From Candidatus Methanoxibalbensis ujae (lineage in GTDB: Archaea; Halobacteriota; Syntropharchaeia; Alkanophagales; Methanospirareceae): 35,524 nt of DNA. The notes under the pieces were generated by a model. It worked only from the letters and a program-made list of their open reading frames with translations, did no database searches and had not been told where the DNA came from. The stretch is taken from contig JAOQIN010000016.1 of NCBI GenBank assembly GCA_026134085.1, positions 1-35,524 of the forward strand, in the 5' to 3' direction. Both the position numbers and the translations under genes were made by a program. This document shows, piece by piece, positions 8,934 to 16,976 of this stretch; position 1 is the stretch's first letter; each line of letters begins with the position of its first letter.

Positions 8934-10400
8934 TCATATCTTGCGCATTATGCCCCTTGCCGCGAGTATTCCAGTTGCTGATGCGTTCACGATATCTCTT
9001 GACAGTCCTGCTCCATCTCCCGCTGCGAAGAGATTTTTTATTGAGGTTTCCATCGCACTGTTGACCTTTATGCGCATGGCGTAAAACTTTATCTCAGGCG
9101 CATACAATAGCGTTGAGTCTGCTGCAACTCCCGGTATGATCCTGTCAAGTTTCTCAAGTCCTTCTGTTATGTCCATGACTATGCGATGTGGCAGCGCCAT
9201 TGATATGTCTCCGGGAGTCACATCCATAAGCGTGTTTCTCACGAGGTTTCGCATTATGCGCTCATGTGTTGAGCGTCTGCCTCTTCTCAGGTCTCCCATT
9301 CGCTGGATTATTGGTTTTCCTCCTCCTATTGTCGTCGCGAGCTTCGCGATTGATATTCCGTATTCTGTTGTGTTCTCAACAGGTTCCGTCAGCTCAACAC
9401 GCACAAGAAATGCAAAATTTGTGTTCTCAGATTTTTTATTCTTGAATGAATGACCGTTCACGCCAATAAAATCATCATAAACTTCTTTAACAACAAAACC
9501 TCGCTCATTTGTGCAGAATGTCCTCGCAAAATCCTCATATGTATCAGTTCTTATGTGAAATTTTGGATCTCTGCTTATTTTCGTCACGGGATCCATTGTG
9601 ATCGCAGGAACTTCAACACGAACTCCGACATCAATGCCGGCATATTCGCTTTTGATATCATATTTTTTTATCAAATGCTCCACCCACGAAGCGCCGACCC
9701 TGCCTGGTGCGAGTATTGTGTATCTGCTCTCTATGCGCTCACCTCTCTCAGTTATGACGCCTCTGCACAGAAGAGCATGCGAAGCCCTCTCACCGCCAGC
9801 AGCACCATCGTGCTCCTCTTCCTCACAGCACCTGTCGGAGGATTCATCAACGTCTGAGGGTTCAACGATTATATCAGTGACACATGTCTTCAGCATGAAC
9901 TGAACGCCGTCTTTCTCAAGGTCGCGCTTGAAACGCTCTATGATTGATCTTGTCTTATCAGAGCCTATGTGCCGCTGTTTTATCTCTATGAATTTTGCGC
10001 CAACGGATGCAGCCCTTCTCTTCAGCTCCTCCACAGCCTCAGCATCTCCACAATATATCTCGTCAGGCATTCCATGTGCGAGGAATGTTCTGTCCACATA
10101 TTCAACGAGCGCATATGCCTCCTCATGACTGCAGAACTCTGTAAGGTCGCCGCCTATGTCAGGTCGCAGGTTGAGAGTTCCATCTGAAAATGTCCCGGCA
10201 CCACCTACGCCGCACAGGACATCGCAATTCTTGCAGTTCATACAGCGTTCAGCACCTTCAAACATCTGGCAGTATCGCTCATTTATGTCCTTGCCCCTGT
10301 CTATTATCAGAATCCTGTCAAATTTTGACCTCAGCTCGTTCGCAGCGAAAAGACCCGCAGGCCCTGCTCCCACAATTACAACATCATAACTCCTGCTCAT
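8934..10400 (-). CDS. FAD-dependent dehydrogenase/oxidoreductase (COG2509-like)
   Basis: An N-terminal dinucleotide fold (VVIVGAGPAGL, residues 8-18) binds FAD. A cysteine cluster follows at residues 53, 56, 59 and 63 (CxxCxxCxxxC), leading into CGVGGAGTFSDG, a signature of the COG2509 group. The spacing could hold an iron-sulfur cluster, but that is inference. The C-terminal FAAGDGAGLSRDIVNASATG closes the FAD site. The physiological substrate is unknown. A glutamate/serine-rich insertion around residues 187-212 looks like a low-complexity expansion. A GTG lies one codon upstream, but the ATG chosen sits six bases after GGAGG. It is transcribed toward pheS with a 73-base gap. Confidence 0.88.
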   Translation of the reverse strand: MSRSYDVVIVGAGPAGLFAANELRSKFDRILIIDRGKDINERYCQMFEGAERCMNCKNCDVLCGVGGAGTFSDGTLNLRPDIGGDLTEFCSHEEAYALVEYVDRTFLAHGMPDEIYCGDAEAVEELKRRAASVGAKFIEIKQRHIGSDKTRSIIERFKRDLEKDGVQFMLKTCVTDIIVEPSDVDESSDRCCEEEEHDGAAGGERASHALLCRGVITERGERIESRYTILAPGRVGASWVEHLIKKYDIKSEYAGIDVGVRVEVPAITMDPVTKISRDPKFHIRTDTYEDFARTFCTNERGFVVKEVYDDFIGVNGHSFKNKKSENTNFAFLVRVELTEPVENTTEYGISIAKLATTIGGGKPIIQRMGDLRRGRRSTHERIMRNLVRNTLMDVTPGDISMALPHRIVMDITEGLEKLDRIIPGVAADSTLLYAPEIKFYAMRIKVNSAMETSIKNLFAAGDGAGLSRDIVNASATGILAARGIMRKI

Positions 10401-10429
10401 CACAATCCTCCCTCACATCACGGCATTAA

Positions 10430-10500
10430 GCAGCACACATCCAGCACTTAGCAGCTTTGTGCAGCGCAGCTCTATGCAGCTCTATGCAGCTCTACACCAC
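10430..10500. repeat. Short GCAGCTCTAT repeats upstream of the oxidoreductase gene
   Basis: Three adjacent copies of a GCAGCTCTAT-type unit lie at about 10466-10495, preceded by looser CAGCA/GCAGC units. No gene or known signal is seen. Confidence 0.55.
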
Positions 10501-10530
10501 AACAGACATAAATCAAACCGCTCCACGAAG

Positions 10531-10604
10531 CGGGCCGGGAGGGATTTGAACCCCCGACTGGCAGGTTAAGAGCCTGCTGCTCTACCGTTCTGAGCTACCG
10601 GCCC
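10531..10604 (-). tRNA. tRNA-Lys (anticodon CTT)
   Basis: The minus strand folds as a full cloverleaf. The acceptor stem is GGGCCGG/CCGGCCC with discriminator G. The D stem is GCTC/GAGC. The anticodon stem GCAGG/CCTGC encloses loop CTCTTAA, anticodon CTT. The T arm is GGGGG-TTCAAAT-CCCTC with one G-U pair. CCA is not encoded. There is no intron. It reads AAG lysine codons. Confidence 0.97.
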
Positions 10605-10626
10605 CTCTATTCTTATTTTTCATCTC

Positions 10627-10640
10627 TTTTAAATATTCCG
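10627..10640 (-). promoter_or_regulatory. BRE/TATA promoter of tRNA-Lys
   Basis: On the minus strand the sequence reads CGGAATATTTAAAA: a purine-rich BRE followed by an archaeal TATA box. Its centre is about 26-28 bases upstream of the mature tRNA 5' end, the spacing expected for archaeal tRNA transcription. Confidence 0.6.
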
Positions 10641-10743
10641 CTGCCTCCCCGTCTGAGTCATCTGAGAGGAGGGCTGAGCTGTGAGCGTGATGCATCCCAA
10701 GAGCACTGAACGTATGCGTGTGCCTGAGTGTCCAGGTGTCCGA

Positions 10744-10872
10744 TCATGTGCGCGAAACTTCCTCACTGCCACACTGCGGACATCTCACAGGCATTTTGTA
10801 GGGGTCCTCCTGAAACACATACCCACATATATCACATATGAAAAACACTTTCTCACTGTCCAAGCTTTCCAT
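10744..10872 (-). CDS. 42-residue zinc-ribbon protein
   Basis: This short gene encodes a protein with two CxxC knuckles, CDIC (residues 13-16) and CPQC (31-34), followed by glycines, as in rubredoxin-like or RNA-polymerase-like zinc ribbons. It should bind one zinc or iron. Its ATG begins one base after the stop of the upstream pilin-like gene, and a GGTGAG ribosome site lies in the end of that gene, so translation is probably coupled. Reading frame, cysteine spacing and coupling make it a convincing gene despite its size. The function is unknown; a regulatory or assembly role for the secreted-protein operon is only a guess. Confidence 0.75.
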   Translation of the reverse strand: MESLDSEKVFFICDICGYVFQEDPYKMPVRCPQCGSEEVSRT

Positions 10873-10873
10873 T

Positions 10874-11614
10874 TCAACAGCTCACCGTCACATTATGCAT
10901 GACAAGTGTCACATCTATGGGAACAGAGCAGTTGATATAGACCCCATTATCAATTTTCGTTATTCTGCATCCTTTCACACCCTCATTCAAGTTGCTCAGA
11001 TAGTTCACCCATGCATCCTCACAACTGCTGTTGATGGTGATGCTCACATCCGGGCAGTTTCTCATGAATTTTGATTCGGTATCGTTGTATCTGAAATTTA
11101 TTTCAGTTATTCCGCCGCCTGCGGAGAAATCGCCGGAAACATTTATCACGGAGATGAAGATGTGTGGTTTTCCCGAGTAATTGGAGAGGATTACAGGAGG
11201 TTCTGATATGATTATGCCCGCTTCAGACGAGCGCTCAATGACTGCGCCGTTCTCATAAATGATCCTGCGTGTGCCGAGTGAGTATTCTATGCTGCCCGAC
11301 TCGCAGGTATAGCTGGTTCCGTTCATATGGACTGTGATATTTCCAGCATGTGCTATCGCGCTCACGCTGCCCTCAGCGAGATTGAGTTTGAATGCGAGTG
11401 AAGGAGATTGACCGAATGCAACTTTTTTTATGTCGTGCTGCATGATGATGAAAACTGTTTTCATGCTCTGAAACGCTGCTGCACCTCTTGCATGCTCAAG
11501 TGCGGGCATCCCTGTCGCATATATTGTGGTGATCACAGACAGCGTGATTGACAGAACGAGCAGGTATCCGACAACTTCTGACACACCTGACCTTTTCCGC
11601 CGCATTTCCGTCAT
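10874..11614 (-). CDS. Secreted pilin-like protein with class III signal peptide
   Basis: The N-terminus (KRSGVSEVVGYLLVLSITLSV, without the first residue) is a type IV pilin/archaellin-like signal: basic residues, a glycine cleavage point, then one hydrophobic helix. A prepilin peptidase of the PibD type would cut after the glycine. The mature part is about 230 residues, rich in N-glycosylation sequons (NIT, NGT, NYS, NVS, NDT, NSS, NCS, NVT), with six cysteines that could form disulfides. It resembles the pilin-like paralogues found in haloarchaeal and methanogen pilin operons. It overlaps the upstream gene by four bases. Whether it forms a pilus or a surface pseudopilus is not visible. Confidence 0.8.
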   Translation of the reverse strand: MTEMRRKRSGVSEVVGYLLVLSITLSVITTIYATGMPALEHARGAAAFQSMKTVFIIMQHDIKKVAFGQSPSLAFKLNLAEGSVSAIAHAGNITVHMNGTSYTCESGSIEYSLGTRRIIYENGAVIERSSEAGIIISEPPVILSNYSGKPHIFISVINVSGDFSAGGGITEINFRYNDTESKFMRNCPDVSITINSSCEDAWVNYLSNLNEGVKGCRITKIDNGVYINCSVPIDVTLVMHNVTVSC

Positions 11615-12051
11615 ATCCTCCTGTTAAGCGTTATTCGGACATGAGAGATGCCGCCATATGCTGTCATGTTTACTGATGCCTCCGTCTCAGCACCCATTCC
11701 GCTCAGCGTGTAGTTGAAGTAGAAACCCTTGAACGAACGCATCTGAATCTGATCATCGCCAGCACTGACCCTGACCACATACTGATGCATCCCTATCTTC
11801 TGAGGAAACGTCTCCACGAATTCAACAGAGCCATCATGCGGAAGTGCGAGTATCGCCGCTGTAAGCTCGGTGCTTAAGGCGTTTCCGATGTCATTGAACT
11901 GCCGCTGAATCGCAACATCGGAGGGAAAATCAATGAAAGCCCGCTGATACAGATTGAGAGATGCAATGAAGATGAGAGCGGAGCATGCAAACAGTATGAA
12001 CGCCACTGTAACAGACACTCCCCTCCTTCCTGAAACACATCTTGGGCTCAT
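11611..12051 (-). CDS. Pilin-like membrane/surface protein
   Basis: This 146-residue protein has a GRRGVSVTVAFILFACSALIF start, again basic residues and glycine before a hydrophobic helix, as in archaeal pilins. The rest is a compact strand-rich domain with few charged runs. It overlaps both neighbours by four bases (ATGA), so the three genes are translated as a unit. Exact function is unknown; it is likely a minor subunit of the same extracellular structure. Confidence 0.75.
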   Translation of the reverse strand: MSPRCVSGRRGVSVTVAFILFACSALIFIASLNLYQRAFIDFPSDVAIQRQFNDIGNALSTELTAAILALPHDGSVEFVETFPQKIGMHQYVVRVSAGDDQIQMRSFKGFYFNYTLSGMGAETEASVNMTAYGGISHVRITLNRRI

Positions 12052-12449
12052 TTCAGCGGAATCTTCCTCTCAGGACCAAGTGTGAAATTCATTCGCTCGT
12101 CGCATATTTGAATGGTGAGATCTGCTGTGTTTTCATCACACACTGAAACATCGACATTCACAAATAAACCGCGCAATGCATAAATTTCCGAAATTTCTCT
12201 GCTGAAATTTCTCATGATTTCGTTGAATTCATCCTCCTTTGCCACTTTCGCCCAGGCGATCTTTGAAGTCCTGACGGTCTCCTCGTATATCTCAGTGATG
12301 TGATGAGCAGCAAACGCTGTTTCTGACTGAGCCACCTCGTGACCTGCCGATACAGATTCGTTGAGAAGTGTCGTCAGGCTCACAAGACCGAGAGCGAGTA
12401 TAATGCCCGATAGAATGATCCACTGCCCTCTCCTCCCTCCTCTCATCAT
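12048..12449 (-). CDS. Pilin-like membrane/surface protein, first gene of operon
   Basis: The 133-residue product begins with two methionines and GGRRGQWIILSGIILALGLV, a class III signal followed by a helix. The soluble part is mainly helical then strand-like, with cysteines at two sites (VSVCDENTADLTIQICDE). Order, overlap and signal type match small pilin operons of euryarchaea. I see no clear ribosome binding site, so it may be translated from a short leader. Confidence 0.72.
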   Translation of the reverse strand: MMRGGRRGQWIILSGIILALGLVSLTTLLNESVSAGHEVAQSETAFAAHHITEIYEETVRTSKIAWAKVAKEDEFNEIMRNFSREISEIYALRGLFVNVDVSVCDENTADLTIQICDERMNFTLGPERKIPLK

Positions 12450-12712
12450 TTTGAGGTTTGAAACAAATGCTTTAATGATTGCGAGAATCTAAAAATTAGT
12501 TGCAGCGTCTCGTTGCGATGATGCACTGTGCATCACTGTGCATGATGTTATGTGTGTGAGAATGTGTGAGAGTGAAGTGTTAGAGTGAGAGTGTGAGTGA
12601 AGTGTTAGAGTTGAGTGAAGTGAGAGAGTTTGAGAGTGAGAATGGATTGTGAATGTGAGTGGATGAGTGAGATGAGGAGGAGATGAAGAGGAAGAGCAAA
12701 GTAAAAACAGAG
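12450..12712. repeat. Degenerate GAGTGA-type repeat region
   Basis: From about 12545 to 12690 the plus strand is a dense run of GTGTGAGAGTGA, GTGTTAGAGT and GAGTGAG units with no convincing gene. A 62-residue minus-strand open frame here is composed of serine/threonine/histidine-rich low-complexity sequence and is not supported. The region separates the divergent pilin operon and radical SAM gene and must carry both promoters. Confidence 0.6.
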
Positions 12713-12725
12713 GGTGATGATTTGG

Positions 12726-14366
12726 ATGAGGGTTGCAGTTCTTGATGGTTATGTGGATGAGCCCTCATGTCTCGGTGTTCCTCCCTATATAGCGCCGTAT
12801 CCCCGCTACATATGGGGGATGCTGAAGCATCTGAACATTGATTCGTGTTACTTCACAATAGATTCTTTCAGGAAGGACGGGAGAGTTAAGGATAAGATTT
12901 CAAAATGTGATATTCTGATAGTGATTGCGGGTGCGATTGTTCCTGGCAAGTATCTGGGGGGGGTTCCGCTTTCCGAGAATGAGCTGCCGCATGTCGCATG
13001 TGGACGATGCGAGAACATTCTTGTGGGTCCGCTGACACTTAAACTCAGGAAGTGTGATGACAAATTTGAAATTATTGATTTTCCTTTTGAGGAGCGTCTG
13101 TTTGAGAGGCTTTGCGAGATGTCCGGTGTGAGATCAAGATTTGACTGCGACAAATTCTCAGTTCTCGGAGCTGATGTTGTGAGGCATCATCCTGATTTTC
13201 CACATGTGATATGTGAGATGGAGACATATCGTGGCTGTTACTGGGCTAAGTGTTCATTCTGCGTTGAGAAATTTCAGAATTTCATGATGAGGTCACCGGA
13301 GAGCGTGATTGAGGAATTTGAGCGTCTGTATGAGCTCGGTGTCAGACACTTCAGGCTTGGCAGGCAGACAGATTTCCTCACATATATGGCTGAGTTCGGA
13401 GATGAGTTCCCCAAACCTCAGCCTGAAAAGATGAGAGGATTTCACGAAGCCATCTGGCGACTTTGCCCTCATATAAAAACGCTGCACCTTGACAACATAA
13501 ACCCAAAGACAATAGCCACCCACCCCGATGAGAGCAGAGCTGTTCTCAAGACAATCGTTCGGTATCAAACAGCGGGTAATGTGGCGGTGTTCGGCATGGA
13601 GACCGCTGACGAGCGAGTTGTAAAGGCGAACAACCTCGCAGCAATGCCCGATGAAGTGCTCTTCGCAATAGAAATTGTGAATGAGCTCGGAAGAAAAAGA
13701 GGTTTTAACGGAATGCCCCGGCTCCTGCCCGGCTTGAACTTTGTAACAGGATTGAAGGGAGAGACAAAGGAAACTTATGAGCTCAATTATGAGTTTTTGA
13801 AAATGCTCCTTGAGCGTGATCTGCTCGTAAGACGCATAAATATCCGCCAGGTAAGTATATTGCCCGGAACTGCAATGGCTGAATTTGGCTATAAAAATGT
13901 GAAAAAACACAAAAAATACTTTAAAGCATTCAAACGGAAGGTGCGTGAGGAGATAGATCGCGAAATGCTGAAGCGCATTCTTCCATTGGGAACCGTTTTG
14001 AGGGATCTTCGCTGTGAACTTACAGTGGGTAAGGTGACATTTGCAAGGCAGCTCGCATCTTATCCGATTCTCACAGGCATCATAGGTGAATATGAGCGGA
14101 ACAGATTTTTGAATGCAAAAGTTATAGCATATGGAATGCGTTCAATAACTGCAATTGAACATCCTCTGGACATAAACAGGGCGAAGTTGTATCAGATTGA
14201 TGCAATTCCCGGAATTGGAATGAGAACTGCTGCTGAAATCGCGGCGAAAAGACCGTTCAGGCATGTTGATGATTTGAAAGAAGCCGTCGGTGAGGATGTG
14301 TTCTCGAAATTGAGAGATTTCGTGTGCGTCTCAACAGGCGAGGTCTGTGATGGAACAAGACGGTGA
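12726..14366 (+). CDS. Radical SAM protein with C-terminal helix-hairpin-helix (COG1031-like)
   Basis: A 546-residue protein with a Rossmann-like N-terminal region, a radical SAM core and a DNA/RNA-binding-type tail. The cluster-binding cysteines are at residues 171, 176 and 179 (RGCYWAKCSFC), a Cx4Cx2C spacing rather than the standard Cx3Cx2C. Later core elements include LHLDNINP (about 253-260) and FGMETADERVVKANN. The C-terminus has a helix-hairpin-helix (IDAIPGIGMRTAAEIA, about 488-503). This order fits the uncharacterised archaeal family COG1031. The substrate is unknown; the tail suggests a nucleic acid. I chose this ATG because AGGGTGAT precedes it by seven bases; a GTG four codons upstream is less likely. 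Confidence 0.85.
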   Translation: MRVAVLDGYVDEPSCLGVPPYIAPYPRYIWGMLKHLNIDSCYFTIDSFRKDGRVKDKISKCDILIVIAGAIVPGKYLGGVPLSENELPHVACGRCENILVGPLTLKLRKCDDKFEIIDFPFEERLFERLCEMSGVRSRFDCDKFSVLGADVVRHHPDFPHVICEMETYRGCYWAKCSFCVEKFQNFMMRSPESVIEEFERLYELGVRHFRLGRQTDFLTYMAEFGDEFPKPQPEKMRGFHEAIWRLCPHIKTLHLDNINPKTIATHPDESRAVLKTIVRYQTAGNVAVFGMETADERVVKANNLAAMPDEVLFAIEIVNELGRKRGFNGMPRLLPGLNFVTGLKGETKETYELNYEFLKMLLERDLLVRRINIRQVSILPGTAMAEFGYKNVKKHKKYFKAFKRKVREEIDREMLKRILPLGTVLRDLRCELTVGKVTFARQLASYPILTGIIGEYERNRFLNAKVIAYGMRSITAIEHPLDINRAKLYQIDAIPGIGMRTAAEIAAKRPFRHVDDLKEAVGEDVFSKLRDFVCVSTGEVCDGTRR

Positions 14367-14417
14367 TGATGGGGATGATGGGTTGATGGGATGATGAGGT
14401 TATTATGGGCGGAAAGA

Positions 14418-16052
14418 TTAGCTCATGACCGGTTTGAAAAGTTTTTCCGGCTTTTCAAGCGGCTGTCCGCTTTTCAGTGGTATTGTTATCTCGTTCATGC
14501 TCACCTCATGTATATCAGATTCCATACCGAGCTGCTTCCAGAGTTCTTCCATTTTTGAGGGCATCACGGGCTCAAGCAGCACACAGACCGCTTTCAATAT
14601 TTGAAGAGTGTTCTTCACGATTTCACCGCATCTTTTTCTGTCTTTTTCATCGCTTTTTATGAGGTGCCACGGTTCTTCACGCTGAAAATAGCTGTTTCCA
14701 AAATCTGCGAGCTTCATTATGGAATCAGTCATTCTCTTGAACTCGTATTCAAAGAGCGCATTCACAGCCTCATCTCTCGTTTTGATTATATATGAGATCA
14801 CCTCATCCTCTATTTCGCCATCGGGGACTTCTGCCCCGAAATGTTTATGAGCGAACGAGAGAACACGAAATGCCAGATTTCCGAGGATTGCGAGCAGTTC
14901 GTTGTTCACTCTTGTTCTGAATGCCTCCCAGGAGAAGTCAAGCTCTTTCGTGTGGCTTGAATGTGCGATGAGGAAATATCTGAGTGTATCTGGATGAAAC
15001 CGTTTTATAAAATCCGCAACCCAGATCACATTTCCCCTGCTTTTTGAAAGAGGTTTACCGTTTATTGTCATCATTCCCGATGCAACAACAGCGCTTGGCA
15101 GTGAATACTCCGCCCCCTTCAACATTGCAGGCCAGAAAATGCAGTGATGATATATTATGTCGGTGCCTATGAAATGTATGATTGTTGCTCTGTTCTCCAT
15201 CCATATCTCCCGCCATCTCCGCTCCCAGTTCTCGCTGTCTTTCAGCTTGAGCGCTTCTTCTGTGAACGATATGTATCCAATTGGCGCGTCAACCCACACA
15301 TACACAACGAGATCATCACGATTCGGAAACCTCACACCCCACTTCAAATCACGGGTTATGCACCAGTCCTTAAGCTCACGGCGAACCCATTCAATCGCGT
15401 AGTTTCGTGCGTTCGCAGTGCCTCCGAGATTTTTGAGGAATGACAGAAGGAAATCCGCGAATGCTGACAGCCTGAAGTAGTAGTGTGTTCTCTCTCTGAA
15501 TTTCGCAGGACTTCCGCACACCTTGCACACGGGCTCCCTGATCTCGCCGGGCTCGAGATGACGGCCGCATCCCTGATCGCACTCATCGCCTCTCGCACGC
15601 TCTCCGCAGTACGGGCACACTCCCTCCACATATCTGTCAGGGAGAAATCTTCCGCAGCGCTCGCAGAATGCAAGCATCACTTTCCTCTCATACACATAAC
15701 CCCGCTCCATCAGCTTCTCAACAATCTCACGAGTCCTGCGATGATTGCTCTCATCGTCAGTGCTGCCGTAATAATCAAAGCAGACACGGAGATCGCTGAA
15801 AACACGCCTGAAATGCTCATGATAACGCCTCACAATCTCCTCAGGTGAAACTCCCTCAGATTCAGCGCTCAACACAATAGGCGTTCCATGCGTATCGGAG
15901 CCGCACACAAAAAGCACATCGTATCCCATCTTCCGCAGCATCCTCACAAATACATCCGCAGGCACATATGTGCGAAGATGACCAATATGGCACTCACCGT
16001 TCACATATGGCAATGCCGCCGTCACAATCACTGGCCTGTCCCTCGTGATCAT
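14418..16052 (-). CDS. metG: Methionyl-tRNA synthetase
   Basis: The protein starts MITRDRPVIVTAALPYVNGE, with the HIGH motif at residues 22-25 and the KMSKS equivalent GKPLSKSRGN near residue 320. Two zinc knuckles (CERCG...CPYCG and CDQGCG...CKVCG) lie between about 128 and 185, the archaeal four-cysteine-pair arrangement. It joins methionine to initiator and elongator tRNA-Met. At 544 residues it lacks the C-terminal EMAP/Trbp-type tRNA-binding domain found in some MetRS. A start 72 bases upstream would add a cysteine-rich stretch with no homology, so I use the internal ATG. Confidence 0.95.
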   Translation of the reverse strand: MITRDRPVIVTAALPYVNGECHIGHLRTYVPADVFVRMLRKMGYDVLFVCGSDTHGTPIVLSAESEGVSPEEIVRRYHEHFRRVFSDLRVCFDYYGSTDDESNHRRTREIVEKLMERGYVYERKVMLAFCERCGRFLPDRYVEGVCPYCGERARGDECDQGCGRHLEPGEIREPVCKVCGSPAKFRERTHYYFRLSAFADFLLSFLKNLGGTANARNYAIEWVRRELKDWCITRDLKWGVRFPNRDDLVVYVWVDAPIGYISFTEEALKLKDSENWERRWREIWMENRATIIHFIGTDIIYHHCIFWPAMLKGAEYSLPSAVVASGMMTINGKPLSKSRGNVIWVADFIKRFHPDTLRYFLIAHSSHTKELDFSWEAFRTRVNNELLAILGNLAFRVLSFAHKHFGAEVPDGEIEDEVISYIIKTRDEAVNALFEYEFKRMTDSIMKLADFGNSYFQREEPWHLIKSDEKDRKRCGEIVKNTLQILKAVCVLLEPVMPSKMEELWKQLGMESDIHEVSMNEITIPLKSGQPLEKPEKLFKPVMS

Positions 16053-16129
16053 CGCTGCTATATCATCAATACAAAATAATAAACAACATCCATCATCCTC
16101 CCTCCCATCACACATTCCAATCATCCGCT

Positions 16130-16285
16130 CCTAAGAGTCTCTCAATCTCCCTCTCTCAATCTCCTGAGAGCTCCATTCGCATCGGAAAAAAGAGAAGTCG
16201 CATCGAAAAAAAAAGAGAAGAAAAGAGAAGAGAATAATAGAATAGAATAGAACAGAAAAGAAGAGGGAGGAAGAACATAAAGAAA
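16130..16285. repeat. AG-rich low-complexity region between metG and endonuclease V
   Basis: The plus strand is almost pure purine from about 16180 to 16285, with AGAAAAGAGAAG and AATAGAATAG units. It lies between divergent genes. Serine/phenylalanine-rich minus-strand frames here reflect base composition, not genes. Confidence 0.6.
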
Positions 16286-16286
16286 G

Positions 16287-16976
16287 ATGAAGAACACAGA
16301 GCGGGGTGATGCATTGCATCGTTATTATCGGATCCAATCTGAAATCGCATCAAAAGCAGTTTTGAAGGATTGCACGGATATGAACAGAATCTCACTTGTT
16401 GCAGGCGCCGATCAGGCGTTCTTCCGCGAGGAAGACTCGGAGAAAATAGTTTCTGCGGTCGTCGTCATGAAGTATCCATCATTTGATGTTGTTGAGCATG
16501 CGTTCTCAATAATGCATGTGGAATTTCCATATATTCCGGGACTGCTCGCATTCAGAGAGGCTCCTGCTATAATAAGCGCATTCAACAGGCTGAAGTGGAA
16601 GCCCGATGTCCTTTTCGTAGATGGCTGCGGCATAAATCATCCGAGATTCGCAGGTCTTGCAACACATGTCGGCGTGGTTTTGAACATACCCACAGTAGGT
16701 GTTGCGAAAAACCTGCTGTGTGGAAAAGGGGAAGTGCCTGAAAGAGTTGGGGAAGCGTCTGAAATCGTTTTCAAAGGGACAGTTGTGGGATATTTTCTGA
16801 AGAGTAAGAAAAACTGCAGGCCAATTATCGTCGCACCTGGCAATAAAATATCTGTTAAAACATCTGTGGAACTCACAAGAAGATGCATTCGCAGGCATAA
16901 ACTTCCTGAACCGACGAGAATGGCGCATGTATTTGCAAACAAAATAAAAAAACAGCATATAGCAACAAAAAAGTAA
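16287..16976 (+). CDS. nfi: Endonuclease V
   Basis: This 229-residue protein matches endonuclease V, which nicks DNA or RNA one nucleotide 3' of deoxyinosine or inosine. The catalytic residues are visible: Asp42 (VAGADQAF), Tyr82 and Glu91 (PYIPGLLAFREAP), Asp112 (FVDGCG) and the late His in PEPTRMAH. The usual SPGH motif reads APGN here, so its histidine is replaced by asparagine; that histidine is not one of the main catalytic residues I know of. The first ATG gives the expected N-terminal helix before the first strand. It is divergent from metG. Confidence 0.92.
   Translation: MKNTERGDALHRYYRIQSEIASKAVLKDCTDMNRISLVAGADQAFFREEDSEKIVSAVVVMKYPSFDVVEHAFSIMHVEFPYIPGLLAFREAPAIISAFNRLKWKPDVLFVDGCGINHPRFAGLATHVGVVLNIPTVGVAKNLLCGKGEVPERVGEASEIVFKGTVVGYFLKSKKNCRPIIVAPGNKISVKTSVELTRRCIRRHKLPEPTRMAHVFANKIKKQHIATKK

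Noticed and set aside
13293-13910. Minus-strand open frame of 205 codons
   Set aside because: Lies entirely antisense to the radical SAM gene, whose motifs are clear; no recognisable features in the antisense product.
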